Source: JABDKJ01 sp964609215 (GTDB taxonomy: Bacteria; Bacteroidota; Bacteroidia; Flavobacteriales_D; JABDKJ01). Taken from it: 64,000 nucleotides of DNA. The stretch lies in NCBI GenBank assembly GCA_964609215.1, contig CAZSQZ010000011.1, positions 54,857 through 118,856 on the forward strand, given 5' to 3'. The position numbers and the translations under genes were made by a program. Under the pieces are notes generated by a model. It did not search any database. It was not told the DNA's origin and saw nothing but the letters and a program-made list of their open reading frames with translations. Shown here one piece after another: positions 53,076 to 62,017 of the stretch (its first letter is position 1; the number at the start of each line of letters is the position of its first letter).

Positions 53076-53083
53076 TACCTTTG
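53076..53083 (+). promoter_or_regulatory. -7 promoter element for the SPOR-ppx pair
   Basis: TACCTTTG is an exact TAnnTTTG match ending 2 bp before the ATG at 53086, implying a leaderless transcript or initiation at the second Met (53089). Confidence 0.45.
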
Positions 53084-53085
53084 TA

Positions 53086-53565
53086 ATGATGAAACACTTA
53101 TTAATCATACTGTTATTTCCATTTTGCACTTATGCACAGGATGGCCTGCAAGTGACCAAGGTGAATGATAAAAATGATTTTAAAAGTAAAATCACTGAAG
53201 CAAAGGTTGAGAACAAATTAAAAAAAGCTGAGCAGGGTGAGTTGAATGTTGTGCTAGCAGATGAACGCATACAAATTCTGGATGATTATGTAAAAGAAAA
53301 CCCGTTGACCCTAAGCGGTTTTCGTATTCAACTGGTTTTTGGGAATAGAACTACTGTTAATAATGCAAAGTCTAAATTTTATGGACGCTTTTCCGGAACC
53401 CCATTGTATGAATCGTATCTAGCACCTAATTTCAGACTTAGGGTAGGTGATTTTTTTACCAGACTTCAGGCAGAAGCATTTTTAAATGAAGTGCGTTCTG
53501 CATTTCCCAATGCATACATTGTAAATGACCGAATCAATATTCCAGACTACATAAAAGAAGATTAA
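53086..53565 (+). CDS. SPOR-domain protein
   Basis: A 159-residue protein with a signal peptide (LLIILLFPFCTYAQ) and a C-terminal SPOR fold (about 75-150: 'LSGFRIQLVFGNRTTVNNAKSKF', 'YLAPNFRLRVGDFFTRLQAEAFLNEV'). SPOR domains bind denuded glycan strands of peptidoglycan, often at the division site. The gene precedes the Ppx/GppA gene by 1 bp. Role in division or cell-wall maintenance is inferred. Confidence 0.85.
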   Translation: MMKHLLIILLFPFCTYAQDGLQVTKVNDKNDFKSKITEAKVENKLKKAEQGELNVVLADERIQILDDYVKENPLTLSGFRIQLVFGNRTTVNNAKSKFYGRFSGTPLYESYLAPNFRLRVGDFFTRLQAEAFLNEVRSAFPNAYIVNDRINIPDYIKED

Positions 53566-53566
53566 A

Positions 53567-54505
53567 TTGTCTAGAGTAGCTGTAATTGATATAGGCACTA
53601 ATACTTCCAAAATACATATTGCCGAAATAAATGGGCAAGGTTTTAAAAGCATCCGTAAAGCTAAAATGCCAAGTAAACTGGGTATGGGTGGAACGGAAAG
53701 TATGCTTATTCAACCTGAAGCCATTGAACGGCTAAAAGATGCGCTTTCCTTTTTTAAAAGTATTTGCATTGAAGAAAATTGTTCAGATGTAATTGCATTG
53801 GCTACGGCTATGATGCGAAATTCAAAAAATGGCAAGGAGGTGGTGGAGACCATTTTCAAGGAAACGGGAATTGCAATTCAAATCATCAATGGTGAAGAAG
53901 AAGCAGATTTAATTTTTAAAGGAGTCTCTTCTTGTGTTGAAGCCAATATTGGCCAATACCTTATTATGGATATTGGTGGAGGAAGCACTGAATTTATTTT
54001 AGTAAACGATGGCAGGCCTACCTGGCAAAATAGTTTTCAGTTTGGAGCAACAACCCTTTTAGAAAAGTTCAATGTTTCAGACCCCATTTCACTTGATCAA
54101 ATAGCTGCAATTGAACATTTCCTTGAATCGGAACTAAGAGCTTTATGGGATAATTGTAAAGGGATAAATATTCCTTTGGTAGGTTCTAGTGGTTCTTTTG
54201 AAAGTATAAGCGAAATGATTGCACATCGCAATGAAACAATTCACCATTTCAAATTCGGAGAGTCAAATGTGAATAGCATTGAAGATCTTCTTGCCTTGAA
54301 TGATTCAATAATCAAAAGCACCAGAATTGAACGAAGTCGAATGAGAGGGCTTCCTGAATTTAGAATTGACACCATTGTAACAGCATTGGTGACTTTAAAA
54401 TTCGTATCAAGTAAAATACACTTCAGTTCTATAGTAACCGCTCCTTTTTCTCTTAAAGAAGGAGCTATCATGAAGTATTTTGTTGGAGGAGAGGTTAGTT
54501 CTTGA
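53567..54505 (+). CDS. Ppx/GppA-family phosphatase
   Basis: A 312-residue sugar-kinase-fold phosphatase. 'AVIDIGTNTSKIHIAEI' (phosphate 1), 'NGEEEADLIFKGV' and 'LIMDIGGGSTEFILV' (phosphate 2) are all present. It is the short form, lacking the C-terminal HD-like domain of full-length Ppx/GppA. It would hydrolyse polyphosphate or pppGpp. Start TTG at 53567 (SRVAVIDIG) because no ATG precedes the conserved first strand. Coupled to the SPOR gene with a 1-bp gap. Confidence 0.9.
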   Translation: MSRVAVIDIGTNTSKIHIAEINGQGFKSIRKAKMPSKLGMGGTESMLIQPEAIERLKDALSFFKSICIEENCSDVIALATAMMRNSKNGKEVVETIFKETGIAIQIINGEEEADLIFKGVSSCVEANIGQYLIMDIGGGSTEFILVNDGRPTWQNSFQFGATTLLEKFNVSDPISLDQIAAIEHFLESELRALWDNCKGINIPLVGSSGSFESISEMIAHRNETIHHFKFGESNVNSIEDLLALNDSIIKSTRIERSRMRGLPEFRIDTIVTALVTLKFVSSKIHFSSIVTAPFSLKEGAIMKYFVGGEVSS

Positions 54506-54720
54506 TTTGATACCTCGACTTCCGCTTGGTACAAGGATTTGAGATTTGAGATTCGAAATTTGGTAACTAACTTCCCCTTGGTACATGAACTTAAGATTTT
54601 CACACCAGTGAAATGGGAATGAGCATCAATAAATGGACACTCACTTATTAACCTATATACCTAGTAAACCAGCCAGTTCGTGCTGAGTGAGGCTGACAAC
54701 CGATTAACTCAAAGCATTCG
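54506..54720. repeat. Dispersed intergenic repeat, copy 1
   Basis: GATTTGATACCTCGACTT (starting ~54504) followed by GGTA, GATTTGAGATTT, CGAAATTT, then a 'GGAAT..AATAAATGG' section and 'GACAACCGATTAACTC'. The same elements occur in the same order at 63640-63800. TACC...GGTA flanks a small imperfect palindrome. No coding potential seen; it resembles the short intergenic elements common in Bacteroidota. Confidence 0.6.
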
Positions 54721-54764
54721 GTCTTTGATTGGACGCAACAGTCTTTAAAACCAAAAGGGCGCTT

Positions 54765-54860
54765 CGAGAGCCTCAGCGTCCCGCTTGGTTCGAGAGCTTC
54801 AGCGTCCCGCTTGGTTCGGGAGCCTCAGTGTCCCACTTGGTTCTAGAGCCTCAGTGCCCT
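54765..54860. repeat. 26-bp tandem repeat, ~3.7 copies
   Basis: Units CGAGAGCCTCAGCGTCCCGC plus TTGGTT start at 54765, 54791 and 54817, with a partial fourth at 54843. Copies diverge progressively (CGAGAG, CGAGAG, CGGGAG, CTAGAG; GCGTCCCG, GCGTCCCG, GTGTCCCA, GTGCCCT). It is clearly richer in G+C than its surroundings and non-coding. Confidence 0.85.
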
Positions 54861-54911
54861 ATCTAGTTAATAAACTCTATTCAGTAATTATCTAAATCTA
54901 CAAAACACTTG

Positions 54912-54938
54912 TTGGCCTAATACTTGTTTTTAACTTCG
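54912..54938 (+). promoter_or_regulatory. Possible promoter of the response-regulator gene
   Basis: TTG (54912-54914), 16-bp gap, TAACTTCG (54931-54938); a second TTG at 54909 gives a 19-bp spacer. TAACTTCG differs by one base from TAnnTTTG. The ATG is 19 bp downstream. Confidence 0.35.
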
Positions 54939-54957
54939 TCCAAATCAATTTTTCGCA

Positions 54958-56121
54958 ATGGCAGATATATTAATTATTGATGATGAAAAGAGTATTCGAA
55001 CGACTCTAAAAGAAATTCTAGAATACGAAAAGTATAATGTTGATGAGGCTGAAGATGGCGCTGCTGGAATCGCTAAGATGGATAAAAAAAGATACGACAT
55101 TGTGCTTTGCGATATTAAAATGCCAAAAATGGATGGCATGGAGGTGCTGTCAAAAATTCAAGAAAAGGGATTGGACAGTCCTGTTGTCATGATTTCTGGT
55201 CATGGAAATGTAGAGTCTGCAGTCGAATCATTGAAAAAAGGCGCTTTCGATTTTATTCAAAAACCATTAGATCTCAATCGAATTTTGGTTACCATCAGAA
55301 ATGCTATGGATCAATCTGTTTTGGTTGAAGAGACCAAGGTTCTAAAGCGAAAAATCAATAAGCAGCTTAGCGCGAATATCATTGGAGAATCTGATGCTAT
55401 CCGTAAAATCAAAGATATGATTGACAAAGTTGCCCCTTCCGATGCACGTGTATTGATAACAGGTGGAAATGGGTCAGGAAAGGAATTGGTTGCTCGTCAA
55501 TTACATGAAAAGAGCGAAAGATGTAAGGCTCCATTTGTTGAAGTAAACTGTGCCGCTATTCCAAGTGAGTTAATTGAAAGTGAGTTATTCGGACATGAGA
55601 AAGGTGCATTTACCTCTGCCATTAAACAAAGAAAAGGAAAGTTCGAGCAAGCAGATGGTGGAACACTGTTTTTAGATGAGATCGGTGACATGAGCGCTTC
55701 TGCTCAAGCAAAGGTTTTAAGAGCTTTGCAAGAAAACAAAATTAGCAGGGTTGGAGGAGATAAGGAAATAAAAGTAAATGTGCGTGTTTTAGCGGCTACT
55801 AATAAAGACCTCAAAAAGGAAATTGCCGACAATAATTTCAGAGAAGATTTATACCATAGATTGGGGGTTATTCTAATTCACGTTCCATCTTTGAACGATC
55901 GGAAAGAGGATATTCCTTTACTCTCAGAATTCTTCCTAGAAAAGATTGCCGAGGAATACGGTCAACCTAAAAAGGAGATTTCAAAAAAAGCCCTTTCCGA
56001 ATTGCAAAAATTTAACTGGACTGGAAACATACGAGAATTAAGAAACGTTATTGAACGTTTGGTAATTCTTGGAGGAGATGAAATTTCTGAGAAGGATGTT
56101 AAGAGTTATGTTGTGGCATAG
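54958..56121 (+). CDS. NtrC-type sigma-54 response regulator lacking a DNA-binding domain
   Basis: A 387-residue protein. The receiver domain (1-120) has D9, D52 (phosphoacceptor, CDIKMPKMDG) and K102. The AAA+ domain has Walker A GGNGSGKE (169-176, K175), the sigma-54 loop at 216-221 reading GAFTSA instead of GAFTGA, Walker B GGTLFLDEI (234-242) and the R-finger region 'NFREDLYHRL'. The C-terminus ends shortly after the lid ('NIRELRNVIERL'), with no Fis-type helix-turn-helix. It may activate from solution or via a partner. No histidine kinase is adjacent. Confidence 0.9.
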   Translation: MADILIIDDEKSIRTTLKEILEYEKYNVDEAEDGAAGIAKMDKKRYDIVLCDIKMPKMDGMEVLSKIQEKGLDSPVVMISGHGNVESAVESLKKGAFDFIQKPLDLNRILVTIRNAMDQSVLVEETKVLKRKINKQLSANIIGESDAIRKIKDMIDKVAPSDARVLITGGNGSGKELVARQLHEKSERCKAPFVEVNCAAIPSELIESELFGHEKGAFTSAIKQRKGKFEQADGGTLFLDEIGDMSASAQAKVLRALQENKISRVGGDKEIKVNVRVLAATNKDLKKEIADNNFREDLYHRLGVILIHVPSLNDRKEDIPLLSEFFLEKIAEEYGQPKKEISKKALSELQKFNWTGNIRELRNVIERLVILGGDEISEKDVKSYVVA

Positions 56122-56166
56122 AAATTCTTAATTTCTGGTTGATCATTGATGGTTTAGGTTGATAGT

Positions 56167-56781
56167 TTATAGTTGATTTTGATCAAATAAACTTAAAATT
56201 TCTTGCTGTGTGGTGATTCCTTTATCCGCATTATACCATTTCTGCAATTCTGTAGATAGTTCTGAATAAGGTGGCCTTGGTTCTGGAAGTGCTTTGTATT
56301 CAATCACCTTATTCTGAGCAGGTTCTGGTCTTGGGCCCCAATGCAAAATTTCATTCCAATCTTTATCATAAATCGCTAAAACGGGAATGGAAATAGATCC
56401 ATTTGTAGTGTAATGTTGCATATAGTCTAAATTGGAATCTCGAAGCACGATCTGTAAATTAATTTTCGGGTTTTCTTCTGCCAAACGAACCATAATAGGC
56501 ACCGTTTGCGAAGCATCTCCGCACCATGATTCAGTAATTACAATCCAATTCTGCTCTTCTTGAATAGCCTGAATTTTAGCAGCCAGTTCCGCATTCAATT
56601 CAACTTTCTTATGGACTCTTTTCATTCTTGATAATCCCAGAACTGAGTACTTATAAAATTCAGGATTGTCTTGAAAACTAGTTGCCTTTTCTTCTTCATG
56701 TAATTGTTCTATCAGATCTAAAAATGCGGAATAAGACATTGCATTCTCTTTTGCATTTTTAAGTGCTTCAACTTTTTCCAT
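56167..56781 (-). CDS. Thioredoxin-like family protein (WCGD motif)
   Basis: A 204-residue cytosolic protein: helical N-terminal ~75 residues, then a thioredoxin-like domain with 'IVITESWCGDASQTVPIM' (single Cys, WCGDA in place of WCGPC) and cis-Pro region 'GSISIPVLAIYD'. It matches the Thioredoxin_9-type family widespread in Bacteroidota and Firmicutes. Loss of the resolving Cys argues against a classical dithiol reductase. The redox partner is unknown. About 45 bp of AT-rich DNA separate it from the convergent response regulator. Confidence 0.8.
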   Translation of the reverse strand: MEKVEALKNAKENAMSYSAFLDLIEQLHEEEKATSFQDNPEFYKYSVLGLSRMKRVHKKVELNAELAAKIQAIQEEQNWIVITESWCGDASQTVPIMVRLAEENPKINLQIVLRDSNLDYMQHYTTNGSISIPVLAIYDKDWNEILHWGPRPEPAQNKVIEYKALPEPRPPYSELSTELQKWYNADKGITTQQEILSLFDQNQL

Positions 56782-56925
56782 GAGGCGAAATTAAATGATT
56801 AAAATGGAATGTTTGGTATAAAAGCTATTCTCTATTGTATTTTAGAAACTTGGTTAGGGATATATTTTACAATCGCAGCATAGTGTTTTTCTGATATAAT
56901 TTGTAATTTCAAGCGAACCTATTTA

Positions 56926-58383
56926 ATGAGAATCATACTAATTATTTGCTTTAGTCTTTGTTTTGGAAATTTATATTCCCAAGATTTCAATTACTTTATT
57001 AACCCCAATTTTGAATATTATTTTGAATATGACGATAGTCCAGGGATTTATCATACATTTTCCGTGGTTGATTCCGTAAATACAAATGATTCAGTTTTAT
57101 ATTTCTCGAATAGGTGGTCTTATTATAATGAAAACGCTTACTGCGATTCTTCCATTTGGGGAACAGGATCATATCTGCAAAGTTGTGAAGCACTGATGCG
57201 GAGCAATGTTTTTGGCAATACTCTTAAAGCAAATTTTCAAAATGATTTCAATCTAATTAATAGTAGCTCTTTTAATCTCCATTTCAATTTAGATTTGTCT
57301 CTAGCAGATTCTTCACTTTTCTATTCAAATGGAATTGATGATTACTACATTTTTCATGAAAACACGGTTAATCAATTATTTCTTGGTGAGGTAGAAAATT
57401 TCCATGTATTCAGTATTCAGAAATTTGAAAATGGCATAGTTCAAAACAGTGCCTTCGATAATGAAGAATTTTTATTTTCCAGTAAATATGGATTTGTTCG
57501 TTTTTTCGATGTTGAGCTATTTCCAGAAAACTTAAGGTTTTTCTCGATTGTTGGACATAACGAAAACAATGATGGGTTTCGAATTAAAAGTATGAGCGAA
57601 CATCTCGCATGGCAACCCGGAGATATATTAGTTCATAGAGAGGAAGAAGGCTCTTATCCTTTTGGTCCATCAGGCTTTAATTCCACTAATGTATATATGA
57701 TAGAGGAAACCCTTATAAATGGTGATGAGATCAAATTTGTTGGCCAAGTTACAAGCACTTTAGAACAATACGAAGGATTTGGTTCCGATAGTATAATTTT
57801 TTCTAGTGTTTCAATGTATGAAGACACTTTAGACTTGTCTTTTTCTCCTTTACAATACCCAATAAACAATTTTCATTCTGCACTTGATTATTACTCTCAA
57901 ACAATGTGGAGCTCCAAATTTAATGACGTTCAAAGAATTAAATACCACTTCAATGAAACTGACAAGTGGTTTTGTTTTAGTGACACAAACTGTCTTTATT
58001 CACCTGACTTCACCAATTGCTTTAAGGCTTATGAAATCGTTGAGGGCTTGGGAATTGTTTTTGAAAGATCTTCTGGGTTTAATTGTTCTAGAAAAGAGCT
58101 TATAGCTTACAAACAAGGAAGTGAGATATATAACGATCCTTATCAATACACGACAATAATCGAACAAGTAAGCAATCAAATTACCATCTATCCAAACCCT
58201 GCAAAAGATGAAATTCGTTTTAATATAGAAACCGATATCTTTGAAATATATGACCTTAAAGGTAGATTAACTCTATCCGGTTCCGGCAGAACGGCAGACT
58301 TAATTGAATTTGCAAATGGAATTTATGTGTTAAAAGCTTTTAAAGATGATGTCCTATACTCTCAAAAAATTGTAAAACAATGA
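56926..58383 (+). CDS. T9SS-secreted protein, paralog A
   Basis: A 485-residue protein with a signal peptide (IILIICFSLCFGNLYSQ) and a type A T9SS sorting domain at its end ('ITIYPNPAKDEIRFNI...FEIYDLKGRLTLSGSGR', ending 'YSQKIVKQ'). The ~400-residue central region, acidic and aromatic-rich, starts with 'FNYFINPNFEYYFEYDDSPGIYHTFSVVDS' shared with the next gene. No enzyme motif recognised. Exported by the Sec pathway and then across the outer membrane. The stop overlaps the paralog's ATG by 4 bp. Confidence 0.85.
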   Translation: MRIILIICFSLCFGNLYSQDFNYFINPNFEYYFEYDDSPGIYHTFSVVDSVNTNDSVLYFSNRWSYYNENAYCDSSIWGTGSYLQSCEALMRSNVFGNTLKANFQNDFNLINSSSFNLHFNLDLSLADSSLFYSNGIDDYYIFHENTVNQLFLGEVENFHVFSIQKFENGIVQNSAFDNEEFLFSSKYGFVRFFDVELFPENLRFFSIVGHNENNDGFRIKSMSEHLAWQPGDILVHREEEGSYPFGPSGFNSTNVYMIEETLINGDEIKFVGQVTSTLEQYEGFGSDSIIFSSVSMYEDTLDLSFSPLQYPINNFHSALDYYSQTMWSSKFNDVQRIKYHFNETDKWFCFSDTNCLYSPDFTNCFKAYEIVEGLGIVFERSSGFNCSRKELIAYKQGSEIYNDPYQYTTIIEQVSNQITIYPNPAKDEIRFNIETDIFEIYDLKGRLTLSGSGRTADLIEFANGIYVLKAFKDDVLYSQKIVKQ

Positions 58384-59780
58384 AATCGATATTTCTGGCT
58401 TTTACATTAATCTTTTGTGTTAACATAACCGCTCAGGATTTCCAATATTTTATTAATCCTAACTATGAGTATTATTTTGAATATGATGAAGATCCTGGGG
58501 TTTATCATACTTTTTCTGTAGTAGATTCTTTAATTAATTCTGAATCCAAAAGCTATTTTGGACATAAAATCAAGAGAAACGACTATCTGCTAACTTCAAG
58601 TAATGATTCTTGTATGATTTATCACGGACCAAATGTATTTGGTCATGAAATCAAACAGGATTTAAACCAAAATTGGATACTGAAAAATGAATGGAATGAT
58701 AGTCTTTATCTTTCTTTAGATATTGCGATTGGCGATTCCGTTTCGATTTTTTCCAAGAATGATCTTAACTATTTCTGGTATAGAAACAATAACGGTTCGG
58801 GAGGCTTTCTTGGACAAACAATCCCATTTTTACAATTTCAATTGAAAAAATTTCAGTCTGGTGTTCAAATAGATTCAAAAATTGATTCCTTGAATTTTAA
58901 ATATTCTCAGGATGATGGATTCTTAAACTTCTTCGATGTTTACCAGTTCCCAAATGAAGAAATACCATTTACTTTTGTAGGGGAAGATTCATTCGAATCA
59001 GGGCCAAGATTAGTTAGCAACAAAGATCTCCCATCTTGGGAAATAAATGACATATTACTCTATAAATATGTCTTCACGAGTATAGATGTTGCAACAATTT
59101 TTTATAGACACACCATAGATAGTATTTCCGAAACAAGCGAAAAATTGGTTTACTATACAAGTGTTCTGGAACAATCAATATTTCCGTATAACACTATTGA
59201 ATATGAATATTACAATGATTCTATTATTTATCTGGCCGAGGACTCCATTTTTAACTTCCCTTTGAGTAATTTAAATAATGACGAAGTTTATATTCAGAAT
59301 TACAGAGACACCCTATTTAATACAATAGAAAGACAGTATTTTGAAAAATCACTTATCGGTTTCCTCGCAGGAAGTAATTGTTTTTTGCCAATCTGGGAGG
59401 GAACGGGCACCGAAGTGTATATAGAAGGTTTAGGCTTTTTTTATTCGTCATCCAACGATGGCAGTGATTTTCCTCCAACTGGTTATTCTACAAGGCTTAT
59501 AGCCTACAAAAAAGGCAATGAAATTTATGGCGATCCATATCAAATAACTGGGAATCAGGAAATCACCCAAAATAGAATAAGCATCTACCCTAACCCCACT
59601 AAAAACATTGTTCGTTTCGAAATTGATTTAGACCAATTTGAACTTTTCGATTTACGTGGCAAGATCGTTTTAGATGGCAGCGGACAGAAAGCAGATTTGA
59701 GCTTTCTGGAGAATGGAATATACATTCTAAAAGTCCACAAAGATGATTCTATCTATTCTCAAAAAATTATAAAAAACTAG
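58380..59780 (+). CDS. T9SS-secreted protein, paralog B
   Basis: A 466-residue paralog of the preceding product: signal peptide 'IFLAFTLIFCVNITAQ', the shared opening 'FQYFINPNYEYYFEYDEDPGVYHTF', shared 'GLGxxxxxS' and 'LIAYKxGxEIYxDPYQ' segments before the end, and the T9SS sorting domain 'ISIYPNPTKNIVRFEI...YSQKIIKN'. The central parts have diverged strongly. It arose by tandem duplication and is co-transcribed (4-bp overlap). The 3' end overlaps the convergent hutU stop by 4 bp. Confidence 0.85.
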   Translation: MKSIFLAFTLIFCVNITAQDFQYFINPNYEYYFEYDEDPGVYHTFSVVDSLINSESKSYFGHKIKRNDYLLTSSNDSCMIYHGPNVFGHEIKQDLNQNWILKNEWNDSLYLSLDIAIGDSVSIFSKNDLNYFWYRNNNGSGGFLGQTIPFLQFQLKKFQSGVQIDSKIDSLNFKYSQDDGFLNFFDVYQFPNEEIPFTFVGEDSFESGPRLVSNKDLPSWEINDILLYKYVFTSIDVATIFYRHTIDSISETSEKLVYYTSVLEQSIFPYNTIEYEYYNDSIIYLAEDSIFNFPLSNLNNDEVYIQNYRDTLFNTIERQYFEKSLIGFLAGSNCFLPIWEGTGTEVYIEGLGFFYSSSNDGSDFPPTGYSTRLIAYKKGNEIYGDPYQITGNQEITQNRISIYPNPTKNIVRFEIDLDQFELFDLRGKIVLDGSGQKADLSFLENGIYILKVHKDDSIYSQKIIKN

Positions 59781-61801
59781 AACAATCCTTCCAACAAATC
59801 ATCATCCACCAAATTGGGTAAAGTAACCTTCAACCTTGGCTCCTCTTCCATTGCTCTTTTAATAGCGAAAACAGCTTCATCATTTCTGGCCCAGGAACGT
59901 CTGGCAATTCCATTATTGACATCCCAGTGAAGCATCATTTTTAGTCTGCGTTCACTATCTACTGAACCGTCCAACAACATCCCAAAGCCACCATTCATGA
60001 CTTCACCCCAACCTACTCCACCTCCATTGTGGATGGATACCCAGGTTGCTCCCCTAAAGCTATCACCGATTACATTTTGAATAGCCATATCCGCAGTAAA
60101 TTGCGAGCCATCATATATATTGGAAGTTTCTCTAAAAGGCGAATCTGTCCCTGAAACATCGTGATGATCTCTTCCTAGAACAACAGGTCCAATTTTACCC
60201 TCAGCAATGGCATCATTAAATGCCTTGGCAATTTCCATTCTCCCCTTTGCATCTGCGTATAAAATTCTGGCTTGTGAGCCTACCACCATTTTATTTTTTC
60301 CAGCTTCTTTTATCCATTTAATATTGTCAGCCATTTGCTGAGAAATTTCTTCAGGGCTTTCCGCCATCAATCGTTCCAAGACTTCACATGCAAGCTCATC
60401 GGTTTTATTTAGGTCTTCTGCTTTACCAGATGCACACACCCATCTGAAGGGACCAAAACCATAATCGAAACACATGGGCCCCATAATATCCTGAACATAA
60501 GATGGGTATTTAAAAGTGATCCCGTCTTCGGCCATAATATCTCCTCCAGCCCTACTGGCCTCCAACAAAAAGGCATTGCCATAATCAAAGAAATAAGTTC
60601 CTCTTTCTGTATGCTTATTTACTATTTCCGCATGCTTTCTTAAGGTCTCTTGAATTTGCTTTTTGAATGCTTCCGGTTGTTCCCGCATCATGATATTAGC
60701 ATCCTCAAATGACATTCCAACTGGATAATATCCTCCAGCCCAGGGGTTATGTAAAGAGGTTTGATCTGAACCAATATCCACATAGATATTAGCTTCGTAA
60801 AGTTTCTCCCAAAGATCAACCACATTGCCCACATAAGCAATTGAAAGCACTTCCTTATTTTCTTTTGCTTCTCTAACTCTTTGGACCAATTTATCCAAAT
60901 CATGCATCAATACATCCACCCAACCTTGCTCGTGTCTTTTTCTAGCAGCATGTTCATTTACTTCTGCCGTTACCGAAATAACTCCTGCAATATTTCCCGC
61001 TTTAGGTTGCGCTCCACTCATTCCTCCAAGACCTGCCGTAACAAATAATTTCCCTTCTGTACTTTCTCCTTTAGCAGTGATTTTTCTTATGGCATTAAGC
61101 ACAGTAATCGTTGTTCCATGAACAATCCCCTGAGGTCCGATATACATATAGGAGCCTGCGGTCATTTGTCCATACTGTGTTACACCTAATGCATTGAATT
61201 TTTCCCAATCATCAGGCTTGGAGTAATTCGGAATCATCATACCATTTGTGACCACTACCCTTGGCGCATCTTTATGTGAAGGAAACAATCCTAATGGATG
61301 ACCTGAGTACATCACCAAAGTTTGATCTTCTTGCATTTCAGATAGGTACTTCATGACCAACCTGTACTGGGCCCAATTTTGAAAAACAGCACCATTCCCT
61401 CCATAGGTTATTAACTCATGCGGGTGCTGTGCAACTGCATAGTCCAAGTTGTTTTGAATCATGAGCATAATGGCTGCAGCTTGCTGGCAATTGCAGGGAT
61501 AGCTTTCAATTGGTCTGGCATGCATTCGATAATCTGGTCGATATCTATACATATAAATTCGACCGTATTCCTTTAGTTCATTTGCAAATTCGGGTGCAAG
61601 AATTGCGTGTTGTTCTTTTGGAAAATAACGCAATGCATTGGCCAAAGCCAATTTCTTTTCTGCTGGACTTAAAATATCCTTTCTCCTAGGCGCATGATTG
61701 ATCTCATGATCATAGGCTTTCGGATCTGGAATAGATTCGGGAATTCCTTCTCGAATAGAATCCTGAAAGCTTTTTGTATTTTCAACAGTAACTGAACTCA
61801 T
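59777..61801 (-). CDS. hutU: Urocanate hydratase, long form
   Basis: A 674-residue urocanase counted from ATG 61801. 'HNGGGVGWGEVMNGGFGMLLDG' in the C-terminal part and 'GGMSGAQPKAGNIAGVI' in the NAD-binding part are family signatures. It is longer than the ~550-residue classical HutU, as in many Bacteroidota. It converts urocanate to imidazolonepropionate in histidine degradation with tightly bound NAD. The start at 61801 forms an ATGA overlap with the DUF5522 gene; an in-frame upstream ATG at 61840 lies inside that gene. No other hut gene is in the window. Confidence 0.94.
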   Translation of the reverse strand: MSSVTVENTKSFQDSIREGIPESIPDPKAYDHEINHAPRRKDILSPAEKKLALANALRYFPKEQHAILAPEFANELKEYGRIYMYRYRPDYRMHARPIESYPCNCQQAAAIMLMIQNNLDYAVAQHPHELITYGGNGAVFQNWAQYRLVMKYLSEMQEDQTLVMYSGHPLGLFPSHKDAPRVVVTNGMMIPNYSKPDDWEKFNALGVTQYGQMTAGSYMYIGPQGIVHGTTITVLNAIRKITAKGESTEGKLFVTAGLGGMSGAQPKAGNIAGVISVTAEVNEHAARKRHEQGWVDVLMHDLDKLVQRVREAKENKEVLSIAYVGNVVDLWEKLYEANIYVDIGSDQTSLHNPWAGGYYPVGMSFEDANIMMREQPEAFKKQIQETLRKHAEIVNKHTERGTYFFDYGNAFLLEASRAGGDIMAEDGITFKYPSYVQDIMGPMCFDYGFGPFRWVCASGKAEDLNKTDELACEVLERLMAESPEEISQQMADNIKWIKEAGKNKMVVGSQARILYADAKGRMEIAKAFNDAIAEGKIGPVVLGRDHHDVSGTDSPFRETSNIYDGSQFTADMAIQNVIGDSFRGATWVSIHNGGGVGWGEVMNGGFGMLLDGSVDSERRLKMMLHWDVNNGIARRSWARNDEAVFAIKRAMEEEPRLKVTLPNLVDDDLLEGLF

Positions 61802-61977
61802 TTCTTTGGTTTTGCAAATCCATAGGGGCAATGACGACAACCGGATTCACAGCAATAACCTCTCCGGGAGAGATATTGTTCTGTAAAAACAATATAACCC
61901 TCTTCGCTCATGTAATAGTCTCCTGGCAAATACTTGTTCTCCCTTGAAAACATAGACATATCGCCATCATCACTCAT
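61798..61977 (-). CDS. DUF5522 small Cys-rich protein
   Basis: A 59-residue protein beginning MSDDGDMSMFSREN, followed by 'LPGDYYMSEEGYIVFTEQYLSRRGYCCESGCRHCPYGF'-type sequence (given in part). The C-C-x4-C-x2-C pattern suggests a metal site. This is the DUF5522 family, which occurs in Bacteroidota as a short stand-alone gene. The start at 61977 fits the family; an open frame extends to 62046 but would overlap the divergent deaminase. Coupled to hutU by ATGA. Confidence 0.82.
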   Translation of the reverse strand: MSDDGDMSMFSRENKYLPGDYYMSEEGYIVFTEQYLSRRGYCCESGCRHCPYGFAKPKK

Positions 61978-62017
61978 CCTTTTAAATTTGAATAAATTCG
62001 TCCTCGAAAATAGAGAT

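Noticed and set aside
54765..54860. Possible CRISPR array
   Set aside because: Units are directly adjacent with no unique spacers and diverge from one another; no cas genes nearby.
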